Shown here in pieces: positions 8,427 through 18,703 of a DNA stretch of 64,000 bases. Every line of letters begins with the position of its first letter. Position 1 is the first letter of the stretch. The DNA is taken from NCBI GenBank assembly GCA_905221605.1, contig CAJNDS010002791.1:62001-126000 (forward strand), given 5' to 3'. This stretch comes from Symbiodinium natans. Taxonomy: Eukaryota; Sar; Dinophyceae; Suessiales; Symbiodiniaceae. The position numbers were made by a program, and so were the translations under genes. The notes beneath the pieces were generated by a model. That model worked only from the letters and a program-made list of their open reading frames with translations, had not been told where the DNA came from and searched no databases.

Positions 8427-9174
8427 TGAGACGCACCTGTCATGTCCGACAGGGGACGCCCCTGTCATGTCCGACAGGGAGGCCTCTATTTCTGGGTCCT
8501 TCCTGCTGGTTCTTACAAGGGAATTAGGAGTCCTCTTGTCCCTGTATAGTTCAGAGGAGATGCCCCAAACCCTAAACCCCAAACCGTAAACCCTAAACCC
8601 TAAACATAGTTCACGAATTCCCTGCCAAGAACCATTATGGCAGCTGGGTGATATCGCAAGGTGGCAAGTTGCTGACCTCGCAGCAACCAACCACTTACTT
8701 GCGTTCACTTAGTGGTTGAGTGAGTACACTTTACACTTTTTGAGATACTCTAACCTAAACCCGAAACCCTATAACCTAAACCCTTAACCCTAAACCCTAA
8801 ACCCTACTATAGAACTGAAAGTGTACACTTCTTTGGAGCTTATGAACTCAGCAGCTAAGTGCATAACCCCGGCTTGTAGGTTAATTCGTCTCGTAAGTTT
8901 TGACTGGGCGGCAGTCTTGCAAAAGAAAGTCGAAACCCTAGACCCTAAACCCCGAAACCCTGAAACCCTAAACCCTGAACCCTGAAACCCTAAAACCCTA
9001 AAACCCGTAAAACCCTGAACCTTAACCCCTAGCGAAGGCAGAGCCCTCAATCCGAAGCCCTCCTAGGACAGAACCCTCGGACCCGCAGTAATCCCGTCCC
9101 CCTGCCCCCAATTTAGGGTTTAGGGTTTAGGGTTTAGGGTTTAGGGTTTAGGGTTTAGGGTTTGCTGCCATAAG
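8427..9174. repeat. Repeat and intron-like region
   Basis: Holds a CCTGTCATGTCCGACAGG hairpin duplicated at 8436-8480, an element with ends near 8485 and 8655 around CCCTAAA units, a possible short exon near 8663-8705 (three frames open), an AGTGTACACTT hairpin pair (8720 and 8820), decayed CCCTAAA and a TTTAGGG tract at 9112-9163. Confidence 0.55.
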
Positions 9175-9255
9175 GCGTCGATGCTGTGAAGGTTAGCTCT
9201 TGGAACAAGCTCGAAAGCTTCGTGAGGCGCGAAGAGCAGCTTTGGCCCCATTGCG
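9175..9255 (+). CDS. Exon-like segment: VDAVKVSSWNKLESFVR...
   Basis: Reads VDAVKVSSWNKLESFVRREE then QLWPHC after acceptor CCATAAG. The end is not fixed. Product unknown. Confidence 0.5.
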
Positions 9256-9344
9256 GAGGGCCATCTAACACTCTTCTCCCACCCCACGCCGTCCAAGGCG
9301 GCAAAGCCACCCAAATTTACTCCCTCTAGGGTTTAGGCCTAAAC

Positions 9345-9693
9345 TCAAGTAAACTGACTCACAACCAACAACTTCTGCCGGTAGTTTGTTGAGGGCTTCA
9401 ACGGAGAAATTGTTTCAGCACGCAAGGCTGGGCACTTGCCTTGTGGGACCCAACAAGCGCAAGTCAAAACAAAGGAGATAAAAGCAAAAAACTGGCTGAG
9501 GGCAGCGCCGAGTAAGTGAGCAGGGAGGATGCCCATCGCTGAGGCTCGCTGCTTTGCATCGACGTCGGACAAGAATATACGTCTCTCGTTTGTCAGGGCA
9601 GAATTTTTTGCCGAGGTGAGGAACAGGGTTGGGCCCGCACGGGTGAAGCAGACAGGGCTGCTTCCAAAGCCGACCCTCTTAAGCCCTGAGCGT
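9345..9693 (-). CDS. Possible minus-strand coding segment
   Basis: Open on the minus strand for about 115 codons, including RRIFLSDVDAKQRASAMGIL and a hydrophobic stretch SQFFAFISFVLTCACW that could span a membrane. The region 9340-10020 is nearly free of telomere repeats. Nothing recognised, and chance is possible. Confidence 0.25.
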
Positions 9694-10080
9694 TCGGACA
9701 GAGATCAGGGGTCCCAGCTTGCTAAGTGACTAGGAGGCTTTCAAGAGGGCAGGTTTGGGTGGGTCAGGTCAAGGGTCAGACTAGGGCCCTGTCAGGGCAG
9801 TCACGGGGCCCAGGCTGGCAGGGGGAGCCCAGGTGGTCCCAAGAAAAGGCTGCAGGGAGGGCAGGGAGGGCGAAAATGCCAGCCACGCCCAGGATCATGA
9901 CCTGAGAGTTTAGGGTAATTACTTCATTATCAGGGACCAGTACTGGTCCCGAGGAGAACGTGCTCAGTACCGGGCCCATCGTGGGTGCTACCGACCCCCA
10001 TGCTGTGGGGGCGGGCGAACGCCGGGGTCGGCTTGAAGGGCTTAAGTGCCGCCCCCCCCCAACGCAGGGGGGCGGCCTAG
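9694..10080. other. GC-rich unique segment, no gene called
   Basis: A minus-strand frame of 67 codons (about 9776-9979) is open but unsupported. A G/C palindrome (GCCGCCCCCC...GGGGGGCGGC) sits at about 10048-10076. Confidence 0.4.
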
Positions 10081-10114
10081 GCCCTGAGTGTAGGGTTTAG
10101 GGTTTAGGGTCTAC

Positions 10115-10218
10115 CCCCTACCCCCAATATTAAACCACCCCCCCATAAACTCTAATATACCTATAATCGGGGCTTTTAATATTAGTGCGTAATGGGGGGG
10201 TTTAATATTAGGGGGAGG
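10115..10218. mobile_element. Single-copy inverted repeat (CCCCCAATATTAAACC)
   Basis: CCCCCAATATTAAACCACCC at the left is inverted as GGGGGGTTTAATATTAGGGG at the right, with an AT-rich spacer. No second copy was noticed. Confidence 0.55.
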
Positions 10219-10244
10219 AGATGAGGCCCCCATTCTAAACGCTT

Positions 10245-10395
10245 TACTTGGAGGTTCATGGTACTGGTTAGCCAATTCTAACTGTACTTATAACTGTACT
10301 TATCACCATAGTAGGGCAGTTAAGGGGCTTATCAGTGGGTTATAAGCTTCAAGTACAGCTATGATTGGTTCATGAGTACCATGAACCGCCAAGTA
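10245..10395. mobile_element. Family B element, copy 2
   Basis: TACTTGGAGGTTCATGGTAC...GTACCATGAACCGCCAAGTA with the GGGGCTTATCAGTGGGTTATA core. It is followed by a family H-like part (10432-10500) and family F-like sequence (about 10490-10585). Confidence 0.85.
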
Positions 10396-10924
10396 CCTCC
10401 TGAAGTAGCCTTGGATTGATAGGGCATATAAGAGGTCTAGAAGGGGGTTCTAAGGGCCCATATGAAGGGACCCATGAAACCACCCCAAGACTCAGTTCCC
10501 TTTATTTAGTGTTCAGGTTCCCTTATGTCAGCCCGCCTTGAAGCCAAACAGGGCACCCTTTTCATTCCTAGGTTACTTTTGGGGTATCTTAAACCCAAAT
10601 ACCGTACCCTAATTCCTCGGATGCTCTTGGGTCTCGAACGGTAGGTGCATGGTCCAGTCTCTATGTAGCACAGGGGAGCTGTAAATTAGGGTGGCTTCCC
10701 CACCCATGGGTCCCCTGAAACTCTCCAGGCAAAGGAGGGGTCCTCCAAGCTGCCACGACCATCTCTATAGGGTTTTAGTTTAGGGTTTAGGGTTTAGGGT
10801 TTCGGGTTTCGGGTTTAGGGTTTAGGCTTCTTTATGCAGCGGGCCTCCCCCCGACCACCTAAGCATTTTTTTTGGTTGAAGGTGCGCGCTGCTGCTTCCT
10901 ATCCCAGTGAACGTCAAGTAGCCC

Positions 10925-11105
10925 CACAACCCCTCAACCCTCAAGACCTCGACAGTAAAACCCCTCAACCCCTCGACTTTAAGACCCCTCAACCCCTCAA
11001 CGCCTCAACCCCTCAACCCCTCAACCCCTCAACCCCTCAACCCCTCAACCCCTCAACCCCTCAACCCTTCAACCCTCAACCCCTTGACACTAAAACCCCC
11101 CAACC
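10925..11105. repeat. CCCCTCAA variant tract
   Basis: Octamer CCCCTCAA repeated with few errors around 10980-11070. It is a telomere-like variant not seen elsewhere as a pure tract. An open frame (KVRAAASYPSERQV) just before it is weak. Confidence 0.8.
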
Positions 11106-11364
11106 CTCGACCCCATCGACCCTAAAACTCAACCCTAAACACACCCAAAGGGTCCATGTACCTAAAGGGGTGGTTGTCAAACTTATGATCCCTTTTCGGG
11201 TACCCTAAAATATTAGGTTCCGTATTATAGTAGGGATCCAAAGAGGGACCATCCCTAAACCCTAAACCCTAAACCCTAAACCCTAAACCCTAAACCCTAA
11301 ACCCTAAACCCTAGAACCTAGAACCTAAACCCATCTGCTATATACTTGGGGGGCTCAGCGAGAG

Positions 11365-11420
11365 GATCCGGTGGCGTGGCGCCGTGGTTTCCGAAGGGCG
11401 GGGCGGCGGACCCAGACAAC
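11365..11420 (+). CDS. Exon: SGGVAPWFPKGGAADPDN
   Basis: GC-rich segment between CCCTAAA (11256-11312) and TTTAGGG (11421 onward) tracts, acceptor GAGAG. Two other frames are open but less protein-like. Confidence 0.55.
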
Positions 11421-11906
11421 ATTTAGGGTTTAGGGTTTAGGGTTTAGGGTTTAGGGTGTAGGGTTTAGGGTTCAGGGTTTGGGGTTTAAGGGTTTAAGGG
11501 GTTTTAGGGTTTAAGGGTTTAGGGTTTAGGGTTGGAAGCCATCTACAGGATTGAGGGTTTAGGGTTCAGGGTTCAGGGTTGAGGCTTTAGGGACCAAGGA
11601 CATCATGCGTTCGGGTTTTGTGTGTGTCAAGAGACAGACTGGATCATACTGTAAGACTCTTGGAATGAGGGTTTGAAAAACCCGTGCCCTATACACTTTC
11701 AACACCCTGAACTCTACACCCTAAACCCTCAACCCCCTGCCGACATAATTTAGAGATCAGGGTTTGTTTTTTTCAGGCCGGGACCTACTGAATGCTAGGG
11801 TTTAGGGTTGAGGGTTGAGGGTTTAGGGTTTAGGGTTTAGGGTTTAGGGTTTGGGGTTTGGGGGTTTAGGGTTTAGTGTTTAAGGCCCCTTAACCCTGGT
11901 TCTGGG

Positions 11907-11999
11907 CACGCGGAGCAGGTCCAGCGCAGCTGCGGTGGGTGTCGTCGCAGGCCGGTGCTGCTTCAGCTGTTCGGGCGCAGGACTCCTACCATTATTGAT
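11907..11999 (+). CDS. Exon: HAEQVQRSCGGCRRRP...
   Basis: Reads HAEQVQRSCGGCRRRPVLLQ then LFGRRTPTIID. It runs into the left end of a family S element. The gap 11421-11906 is decayed TTTAGGG with no other convincing exon. Confidence 0.7.
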
Positions 12000-12165
12000 G
12001 GGGTTCTTAAGGGAGCAAGGGGGGTATGATTTAGGGTTTAGGGTTTAGGGGGTTCAAGGGGGGTATGCAACCCAAGGTTCCCTAATAGTCCTGACTGCTC
12101 GCTAAGCTGCCCAAAGATTTTGTAGGTACCTAAACACCGTGAACCCCCTCCCAACTGGACACCTC
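12000..12165. mobile_element. Family S element, copy 1
   Basis: GGGTTCTTAAGGGAGCAAGGGGGGTA...ACCCAAGGTTCCCTAATA...GAACCCCCTCCC. TTTAGGG units sit in the same internal position as in the copy at 58196. Confidence 0.7.
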
Positions 12166-12453
12166 AGCCCCCAACTCCCTAAACCCGAAAAACCTATGCC
12201 CCTAAGCCCCTAAGACCCCAGCATGAAATGCATAGGGTTTTGGGTTTAGGGTTTAGGGCCGGTTTCGGGTTTAGGGTTTAGGGTTTTGGGTTGATGCCCT
12301 ATTTTCAGCCTCGCAACCCCCTTTTTCGTATCGATGCATCAGCGACCCAAAATACACATTCTCGTCACCAATCTGCGTAGTCTTCTAAAAGACGGTCCCT
12401 TTTGGCGGTCCTGATGGTAAGGGTGCCGTATATAGGACCCAAAAGGGACCTAC

Positions 12454-12629
12454 TACTTGGAGGTTCATGGTACTTCTTTACCAAGCAGAGCTGTACTTAT
12501 AACCCACTTACAAGCCCCGTAGGTGCCGTAACATGATTGTAAGTGCAGTTACCCAAAGCCCTAAACCCTAAACCCTAAACTCCTTTAGGTACAGTTATGA
12601 TTGGTTAATAAGCACCATGAACCTCCAAG
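12454..12629. mobile_element. Family B element with telomere insert
   Basis: Ends TACTTGGAGGTTCATGG and CCATGAACCTCCAAG. About 45 bp of CCCTAAA-type sequence interrupts the core at 12547-12590. The right end AG is the acceptor of the next exon. Confidence 0.85.
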
Positions 12630-12723
12630 AAGCAGGCAGCCATCTTCTGCGCAGTGTTCCCGACGCCATACGTGGTTGACCGGCCCTCCGTGGCGGAGCG
12701 ACTGCGCCCCCCAGTCCGCAGAT
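12630..12723 (+). CDS. Exon: KQAAIFCAVFPTPYVV...
   Basis: Reads KQAAIFCAVFPTPYVVDRPS then VAERLRPPVRR. It starts directly at the AG that ends the family B element and is followed by GATTTAGG, a possible GA donor. Confidence 0.85.
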
Positions 12724-12991
12724 GATTTAGGTTTTGGGTTTAGGGTTTAGGGTTTAGGGTTTTAATCACAACCATGCTCAACCGTAATCACATTCAGAGT
12801 CAAAAGCATACATTTGGTTCATAGTGATCATCTTATCCTTCAGAACCAGAACTCTGAAGGCTTGGTTGTGGTTGGTCATCAGCACCATCGTCGCCAGAAC
12901 GCTGATCATAAGCATCACATGAAACCCAATACTCACCCTAACCCCTAAACACTAAACCCTAAACCCTAAACCCTAAACCTTAAACCCTAAA

Positions 12992-13213
12992 GAGTTTGCT
13001 GGCGGCGGTAGTGGTGGCAGCGGTGTTAGGGGTAGTCGCAGTTGGAGTGTGGTCATAATTTTCGCAACAATATGGTGTCTAGGATGCTTTTCCAGGCCCC
13101 TTGTAGACAAAATGTATGCATTTGTTCTTCCCCGGGTTACTTGGGCAGGGCTCAAAATTCAACAGTCAAGTACTGCCACCGCTGTAAACACTTCAGTCGG
13201 AGCTTGTGTATAG
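12992..13213 (+). CDS. Open segment with a possible membrane span
   Basis: Open for 73 codons without ATG (EFAGGGSGGSGVRGSRSWSV then VIIFATIWCLGCF...). Another + frame is also hydrophobic (LLAAVVVAAVLGVVAVG) and a minus frame is open, so the frame is unsure. Confidence 0.3.
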   Translation, partial: EFAGGGSGGSGVRGSRSWSVVIIFATIWCLGCFSRPLVDKMYAFVLPRVTWAGLKIQQSSTATAVNTSVGACV

Positions 13214-13299
13214 GAGTGCTATGACCCTCACTTAGGGTTTAGGGTTTGGGGTGTAGGGTTTGGGGTATAGGGTACATATTCTTCTACCTTACACGCATC

Positions 13300-13405
13300 T
13301 ACGCACAGTCATCCCCAATGCAGGCCTACCCCACCCACCTCCCTCCCCGGCACTATCCAAAGTCGCTTCCCAAAGCCGGAGACCCACAAATCTGCTCTCA
13401 AGAGG
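13300..13405 (+). CDS. Exon: YAQSSPMQAYPTHLPP...
   Basis: Proline-rich: YAQSSPMQAYPTHLPPRHYP then KSLPKAGDPQICSQE. It ends at donor GTTTAGGG. Confidence 0.45.
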
Positions 13406-13623
13406 GTTTAGGGTTTCGGGTTTCGGGTTTCGAGTGTTTAGGGCTTTGCCCTCCAACCCCAAATCTCAACCCCATACCACACATAGAGCTTCCGAAATTC
13501 GGGTGCTCATTCTCGCGGAACCTACGGTAAGGTCATCGTATACTTGTACTTGGGTGTACAAAAGAGGGGCACCTCCCCCCTCCCACCTTTAAGGAAGTAC
13601 TCAAATCCCAAAGAAAAACACCT

Positions 13624-13655
<32 letters not shown>

Positions 13656-13951
13656 CGCGCCGCCTTTAAGGAAGTCCCCCAATCCCTGGACCTGTAGTAC
13701 CAAATGCAACAACCAAGGAAAAGATCCCTGGGAACTCCAGGCACCTCTGTTGTTTTGTGGGGGTTCGTGTAGGGTTCAGGGTTCAGGGTTTAGGGTTTAG
13801 GGTTTAGGGTTTAGGGTTTAGGGTTTAGGGTTTAGGGTTTAGGGTTTAGGGTTTAGGGTTTAGGGTTTAGGGTTTAGGGTTGCCCTAAACCCTGTGTCCG
13901 TGCCCCTCGAAGCCCTGAGTCGTAGACTCCTGTGAAACCTAAACCTCTAAG
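13406..13951. repeat. Intron-like region with C homopolymer and long TTTAGGG tract
   Basis: Contains about 30 C residues at 13622-13652 and fifteen perfect TTTAGGG units at 13778-13880. AGGGGCACCTCCCCCC and AAGGAAGT motifs are duplicated around the homopolymer. Confidence 0.8.
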
Positions 13952-13993
13952 GCGTGTCAACGAGGATGTCGATGCAATTCAGTTTAATTTCAG
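13952..13993 (+). CDS. Exon-like: RVNEDVDAIQFNF
   Basis: Follows CTCTAAG and precedes a family C element. Short, moderate support. Confidence 0.45.
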
Positions 13994-14019
13994 ACCCTTA
14001 GGGTCCATTTGCCTCCAGA

Positions 14020-14082
14020 GTATGTACTTGGGCCCTACAGCCACTGTATAGGAGCCCATTTCAGGCCCAAGTATATACTTCA
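14020..14082. mobile_element. Family C element, short copy
   Basis: TATGTACTTGGGCCC...GGCCCAAGTATATA inverted ends; relative of 24580-24681. Confidence 0.7.
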
Positions 14083-14117
14083 CCCTAAACCCTAAACCCT
14101 AAACCCTAAACCCTAAG

Positions 14118-14233
14118 GATGTGTTGGGGAGAGCTGAAGATGCAAGTTCCTTATCGAGGCGTAGTCTTCGGGGGGTGAGATTACCTGCTTTGAGCGGGAC
14201 CAGCGAAGGGCCAACGGAGTGGCATTTGTTTGG
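14118..14233 (+). CDS. Exon: DVLGRAEDASSLSRRS...
   Basis: Reads DVLGRAEDASSLSRRSLRGV then RLPALSGTSEGPTEWHLF. The acceptor is CCCTAAG, a one-base variant of the telomere unit, and the donor is GTTTAGGG, so telomere sequence forms both borders. Confidence 0.75.
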
Positions 14234-14657
14234 GTTTAGGGTTTAGGGTTTTAGGGTTTAGGGTTTTAGGGTTTAGGGTTTAGGGTTTAGGGTTTAGGGT
14301 TTAGGGTTTAGGGTTTTAGGGTTAGGGTTTAGGCTTTAGGGTTTTTGGGTTTAGGGTTTTAGGGTTTAGGCTTCAGGGGTTCTATCCCAGGTCAGAGGTT
14401 CCAGGGTCCTTCAAAAAAATCTAACCAACCCCCCAAAGAGACTGAGCTAGCAAGCTTGTCAAGGTGCTTCTAGGGGAGGGGGGGGTCTCAGTGGGGGAGG
14501 GAACCTTAGGGAATCTGAGGCCGCCCTATACTAGTTTGAGAGTTCAGGGATTAAGATTTAGGATTGAGGGTTCAGGGTTTCAAGATTTAGGACTGAGGGT
14601 TTAGGGTTTAGGGTTTAGGGTTTAGGGTTTAGGGTTTAGGGTTAGGGTTTTAGGGTA

Positions 14658-14720
14658 CCGCGTCCCCTGACCAACATTGACGATTGTCAGCGGCAATCCT
14701 CACCAAGACTTTGGGGCTCT
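14658..14720 (+). CDS. Exon-like: PRPLTNIDDCQRQSSPRLWG
   Basis: Between a TTTAGGG tract and donor GTAGGG. The gap 14234-14657 is telomere variants plus a G-rich family S-like fragment. Confidence 0.5.
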
Positions 14721-14884
14721 GTAGGGTTTACTGGCCAGGGTTCATGGGGCTCTTAGGGACACTTGCAAATGATTTATTTTTTGGGCGCCTTAATTCCTAA
14801 GAAACAGCTAAAGTGATGATTTTTACTAGGTTTCCAAGTTCAGTGTAGTTAGGGTTCAGGGTTGACGCTGTCTCTCTAGAGCAG

Positions 14885-14927
14885 GCAATGCTGCGAGCGC
14901 GAGTGCACGACCAGGAGATGCTTGGCT
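14885..14927 (+). CDS. Exon-like: AMLRARVHDQEMLG
   Basis: Follows CTAGAGCAG and is followed by a GAGA stretch and a C homopolymer (14994-15007). Confidence 0.4.
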
Positions 14928-15267
14928 GAAGTTTGATGGCGTGCAGGGAGCGAGACAGCGAGCGAGACAAGGAGAGAGAGAGAGAGATGGTACCACCCCC
15001 CCCCCCCTCTACCAACAAAATGGAGAGTCAACGAATACGAAATGCTACTGTTAGGCCATTTGTTTCGAGTCTTATACTTGCAAGGTATCAAGATGTCCTC
15101 TGACTGTCATGTCGCACATGCCCTGCCTGCCCTGTAAGCTGCAAAAGCGCCCATTCCCTAAACCCTGAACCCTACACCCCCCCCCCCCCCCCCTTCCGTA
15201 TAGGATCCTTAGGTAGCCGAGACACTCAACCCTAAAGCACAGGTAGGCTTGGGAAATCGAAGTTCAG

Positions 15268-15313
15268 GCCGTAGCAACCTCGTCCACCAAACCCCACCGA
15301 TGGCAGGAATGAG
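15268..15313 (+). CDS. Exon: RSNLVHQTPPMAGMR
   Basis: Acceptor AAGTTCAG. A GC donor at 15314 and the acceptor at 15473 share GAGGC, and the frame continues into RRLMVLNRVG. Confidence 0.75.
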
Positions 15314-15473
15314 GCAGTTAGGGGTATAGGGTTTAGGGTTTAGGACCTGGGGTTTAGGGCTTAGGGTTTAGGGTTTAGGGTTTTAGGGTTTTAGGGTTTT
15401 AGGGTTTTAGGGTTTTAGGGTTTTAGGGTTTTAGGGTTTTAGGGTTTAAGGGTTTAAGGGTTTAGGGTTTGAG

Positions 15474-15568
15474 GCGACGGCTGATGGTCCTGAACCGGGT
15501 GGGTCAGGGCTGCCTCGTTTTCATGCAGGACCCGCAACGAATCGGGCTCATGGGATTGGAGCTTCAAG
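15474..15568 (+). CDS. Exon: RRLMVLNRVGQGCLVF...
   Basis: Reads RRLMVLNRVGQGCLVFMQDP then QRIGLMGLELQ. The intron before it (15314-15473) is mostly TTTTAGGG. The donor after it is probably GTTTGTGG. Protein unknown. Confidence 0.8.
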
Positions 15569-15589
15569 GTTTGTGGCAAACGCCTAAAC

Positions 15590-15692
15590 ATTGGAACATC
15601 CTTGTCCCCATACCCCAAAAGGTACGCCAAAGGGAATCCCAGCTCTAAGCATTCTTACACCATGTTCCAACTTTCGGGAGTTTCCTGTAGGG
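15590..15692. mobile_element. Family J element, reverse copy
   Basis: GGAACATCCTTGTCCCCATA...GTTCCAACTTTCGGGAGTTT is the reverse complement of 2770-2895 in outline. The frames downstream to 15870 are open but unconvincing. Confidence 0.7.
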
Positions 15693-15869
15693 TCTTGGGA
15701 TCTTCGTGTGTAAGGATTATGGAACAATGCATGCAAGGTCTTGCAGTTTTCAGGGGCATAAGCAAGTACGGGATCTTGGGTTTTTCGGCTTTAAGGTTTG
15801 CACCGCGTCTCGCGATTTTGATGGTTAGGGTTACCAGTGGTTTCCCAAACCCTATAAGCCCTCAATCCT

Positions 15870-16336
15870 AAAACGCCCAAAATCCTAAACCCTACAAACC
15901 CTAAACCCTAAACCCTAAACTCCTAGCTTTTAGGGCCCGAGAACCCTCCACATCCCTAAGCTCCAAAGCCCTAAATCCCCAAACCCCCAAACCCTAAAAA
16001 CTTTAGGGTTTAGGGTTTAGGGTTTAGGGTTTAGGGTTTAGGGTTTAGGGTTTAGGGTTTAGGGTTTAGGGTTTAGGGTTTAGGGTTAAAACCAAAACCC
16101 CAAAACCCGGAAACCCTGAAAGCCCTAAAGCCCTCCATCCTGCGCATCTGTAGACCCCGATACCCCCGACTTACTTAAACCCCCCTAAATGCAGAGCCCT
16201 TCATCCTCGATTCCTTGATTACCCTACAACCCTAAACCCTAAACCCTAAACCCTAAACCCTAAACCCTAAACCCTAAACCCATTCCCCTACAACCCTCAT
16301 GCCGTATGCTTGAATCACGCCCCGGCCCTCAGGGCT
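15870..16336. repeat. Telomere tracts, no exon seen
   Basis: Decayed CCCTAAA, about twelve perfect TTTAGGG units (16003-16086), decayed CCCTAAA, seven perfect CCCTAAA units (16229-16280). Confidence 0.85.
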
Positions 16337-17395
16337 GAGGGTTCTGAAGTTTTAGGGTTGGGGGGTTGAGGGCTTCAGAGGCTTAGGGTTTTGGGGTTCT
16401 AAAGTTTTAGGGTTCTAAAGTTTTAGGGTTGGGGGGTTGAGGGCTTCAGAGGCTTAGGGTTTTGGGGTTCTAAAGTTTTAGGGTTCTAAAGTTTTGGGGT
16501 TTTGGGGGGGTTGAGGGCTTCAGAGGCTTAGGGTTTTGGGGTTCTAAAGGTTTAGGGTGCTAAAGTTTTAGGGGTTTGGGGGGGGTTGAGGGCTTCAGAG
16601 GCTTAGGGTTTTAGGGTTCTAAAGGTTTAGGGTTCTAAAGTTTTAGGGTTTTGGGGGGGTTGCGGGCTTCAGAGGCTTAGGGTTTTAGGGTTCTAAAGGT
16701 TTAGGGTTCTAAAGTTTTAGGGTTTTGGGGGGGTTGCGGGCTTCAGAGGCTTAGGGTTTAGGGTTCTAAAGGTTTAGGGTTCTAAAGTTTTAGGGTTTTG
16801 GGGGGGTTGAGGGCTTCAGAGGCTTAGGGTTTTAGGGTTCTAAAGTTTGAGGGTTCTAAAGTTTTAGGGTTTTGGGGGGGTTGAGGGCTTCAGAGGCTTA
16901 GGGTTTTAGGGTTCTAAAGTTTGAGGGTTCTAAAGTTTTAGGGTTTTGGGGGGGTTGCGGGCTTCAGAGGCTTAGGGTTTTAGGGTTCTAAAGGTTTAGG
17001 GTTCTAAAGTTTTAGGGTTTTGGGGGGGTTGAGGGCTTCAGAGGTCAGAGGCTTAGGGTTTTAGGGTTCTAAAGGTTTAGGGTTCTAGAGTTTTAGGGTT
17101 TTGGGGGGGTTGAGGGCTTCAGAGGTCAGAGGCTTAGGGTTTTAGGGTTCTAAAGTTTGAGGGTTCTAAAGTTTTAGGGTTTTGGGGGGGTTGAGGGCTT
17201 CAGAGGCTTAGGGTTTTAGGGTTCTAAAGTTTGAGGGTTCTAAAGTTTTAGGGTTTTGGGGGGGTTGCGGGCTTCAGAGGCTTAGGGTTTTAGGGTTCTA
17301 AAGGTTTAGGGTTCTAAAGTTTTAGGGTTTTGGGGGGGTTGAGGGCTTCAGAGGCTTAGGGTTTTGGGGTTTGGGGCTCAAGGCTTCAGAGTCTT
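16337..17395. repeat. ~75-bp tandem array of telomere-like sub-units
   Basis: About thirteen units of the pattern GGTTGAGGGCTTCAGAGG, CTTAGGGTTTTAGGGTTC, TAAAGGTTTAGGGTTC, TAAAGTTTTAGGGTTTTGG. Units differ by A/G/C swaps (TTGAGGG or TTGCGGG, AAGGTTTAG or AAGTTTGAG) and two have an extra GGTCAGA. No coding potential. Confidence 0.95.
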
Positions 17396-17560
17396 TGAGT
17401 TTTAGGGTGGAGAGGCTGAGGGCTTTAGGGTTTAGAGTTTTAGGGTTAGGGTTTAGAGTTTTTTAATCTTAGGGTTTTGGATTTTCAGGGATTTAGGGTT
17501 TAGGGTTTCTTTGCGGGCTTTTAGGATTGAGAGCCCGCGCGATGGCGGCGCAGGACGCAG

Positions 17561-17615
17561 ATGGCCGCCGGCAGTGCTGAAAAATCAAAAAGGGCTTGGC
17601 TGGATCCTGCTCCGG
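17561..17615 (+). CDS. Exon-like: MAAGSAEKSKRAWLDPAP
   Basis: Follows GGACGCAG. A second frame from 17533 (ARAMAAQDADGRRQC) is also open. Confidence 0.45.
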
Positions 17616-17775
17616 GGTTTGAGGGTTTAGGGTTAGGGTTGAGGGTTTAAGTTTAGGGTTTAGGGTTTAGGGTGTAGGGGTGAATAGGTTCGGGCTTATA
17701 CAGGGCTTCGGGCTTAGGGTCTTGGACGTTCAAAGTTAGGGGGGGGGGGGGGGGGGGGGGGGGGGTGGCTTGCAG

Positions 17776-17829
17776 CCCGGCCTGACAGCCTTGGAAAGAC
17801 TAAGCCAGAATCCCAAGCTTTCAAAGCAT
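17776..17829 (+). CDS. Exon-like: PGLTALERLSQNPKLSKH
   Basis: Follows a G homopolymer (17739-17765) and GCTTGCAG. Confidence 0.5.
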
Positions 17830-17946
17830 TGAAGCCTAAACCCTAAATCCTAAACCTAAACCCTAAACCCTAAACCTTGAACCCAAAGTCACTAGCCTCA
17901 AGCCAGGAATCCTGAACCCTTAGTCAGCCCCCACCCCCCCTTGCAG

Positions 17947-17989
17947 GGAGGGCACCTGGCTATGGCGATTATCGTTTTGGAACTTACCT
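17947..17989 (+). CDS. Exon-like: GGHLAMAIIVLELT
   Basis: Acceptor CCCCCCTTGCAG with a pyrimidine tract; followed by TAG. Confidence 0.45.
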
Positions 17990-18094
17990 AGTGGCTTCTG
18001 CCCCTTCCCCTTTTTGGGGCACCTCCTTTCCTTGTTTAAGAAGCCCTAAACCCGAACCCGTAAACCTGAAACCCTAAACCCTAGCCCTCACAAG

Positions 18095-18192
18095 AGGATG
18101 CCCGCAACTTTGTGGCAGTTGTAACGTCTAATTCTTCAACCTCGCGACTGAGGTTGTACCACGCCGATGTGCTTTGCATCCAGGCCTGTAAG
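18095..18192 (+). CDS. Exon: EDARNFVAVVTSNSST...
   Basis: Reads EDARNFVAVVTSNSSTSRLR then LYHADVLCIQACK and ends at canonical donor GTATGTG. The next intron holds a family M element with telomere repeats. Confidence 0.8.
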
Positions 18193-18205
18193 GTATGTGG
18201 GAATG

Positions 18206-18320
18206 TGGGTATTTCCCAAAGTAGGGGTACCCCTTTTCTACCCCAAGTAGAACAGAACCCCTAAACCCTAAACCCTAAACCCCAAAAAGGGTACCCCCCC
18301 CCCCCCCCATTTCGGAGGAG
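18206..18320. mobile_element. Family M element carrying telomere repeats
   Basis: CCCAAAGTAGGGGTACCCC...CCCTAAA units...AAGGGTACCCCC with a C homopolymer. It has the same ends as 1649-1750, but the middle is replaced by telomere repeats. Confidence 0.7.
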
Positions 18321-18365
18321 GAGGCCCGGTCGTGGATTTGTTTTTTGGGCTTTGCACGCCCTCAG

Positions 18366-18433
18366 CTTTCCGGGGCATTGTTTCCCCTGAGGCCTATGTA
18401 AATTCGAAGCCCTTCACTGGTGGCTGGGACACC
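18366..18433 (+). CDS. Exon: SAFRGIVSPEAYVNSKPF...
   Basis: Reads AFRGIVSPEAYVNSKPFTGG then WDT, acceptor GCCCTCAG. Then CCCTAAA units. Confidence 0.7.
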
Positions 18434-18550
18434 TAAACAATAAACCCTGAGCCCTAAACTCAACAACCCTAAACCCTCAGCCCTAAACCCTAAACCCTAA
18501 ACCCTCAGCCCTAAACCCTAAGGCCTAAACCTAAACCCTAGAACCCACAG

Positions 18551-18652
18551 AATTGGGCTTGTGCTTGCTGCGCTCAAGGCTATGTGCAGGCCTGAGACAT
18601 TGCCCACGGAAGATGAGGCGCATCACGAAATCGGCGTTCGAGGTCCCCTAAG
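18551..18652 (+). CDS. Exon: IGLVLAALKAMCRPETLP...
   Basis: Reads IGLVLAALKAMCRPETLPTE then DEAHHEIGVRGPLR, ending at donor GTTTAGGG. Confidence 0.85.
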
Positions 18653-18703
18653 GTTTAGGGTTTAGGGTTTAGAGTCTAGGGTTTAGGGTTTAGGGCCTGG
18701 GAG

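Noticed and set aside
16337-17395. CRISPR-like array
   Set aside because: No unique spacers; whole units repeat in tandem and consist of telomere-like motifs.
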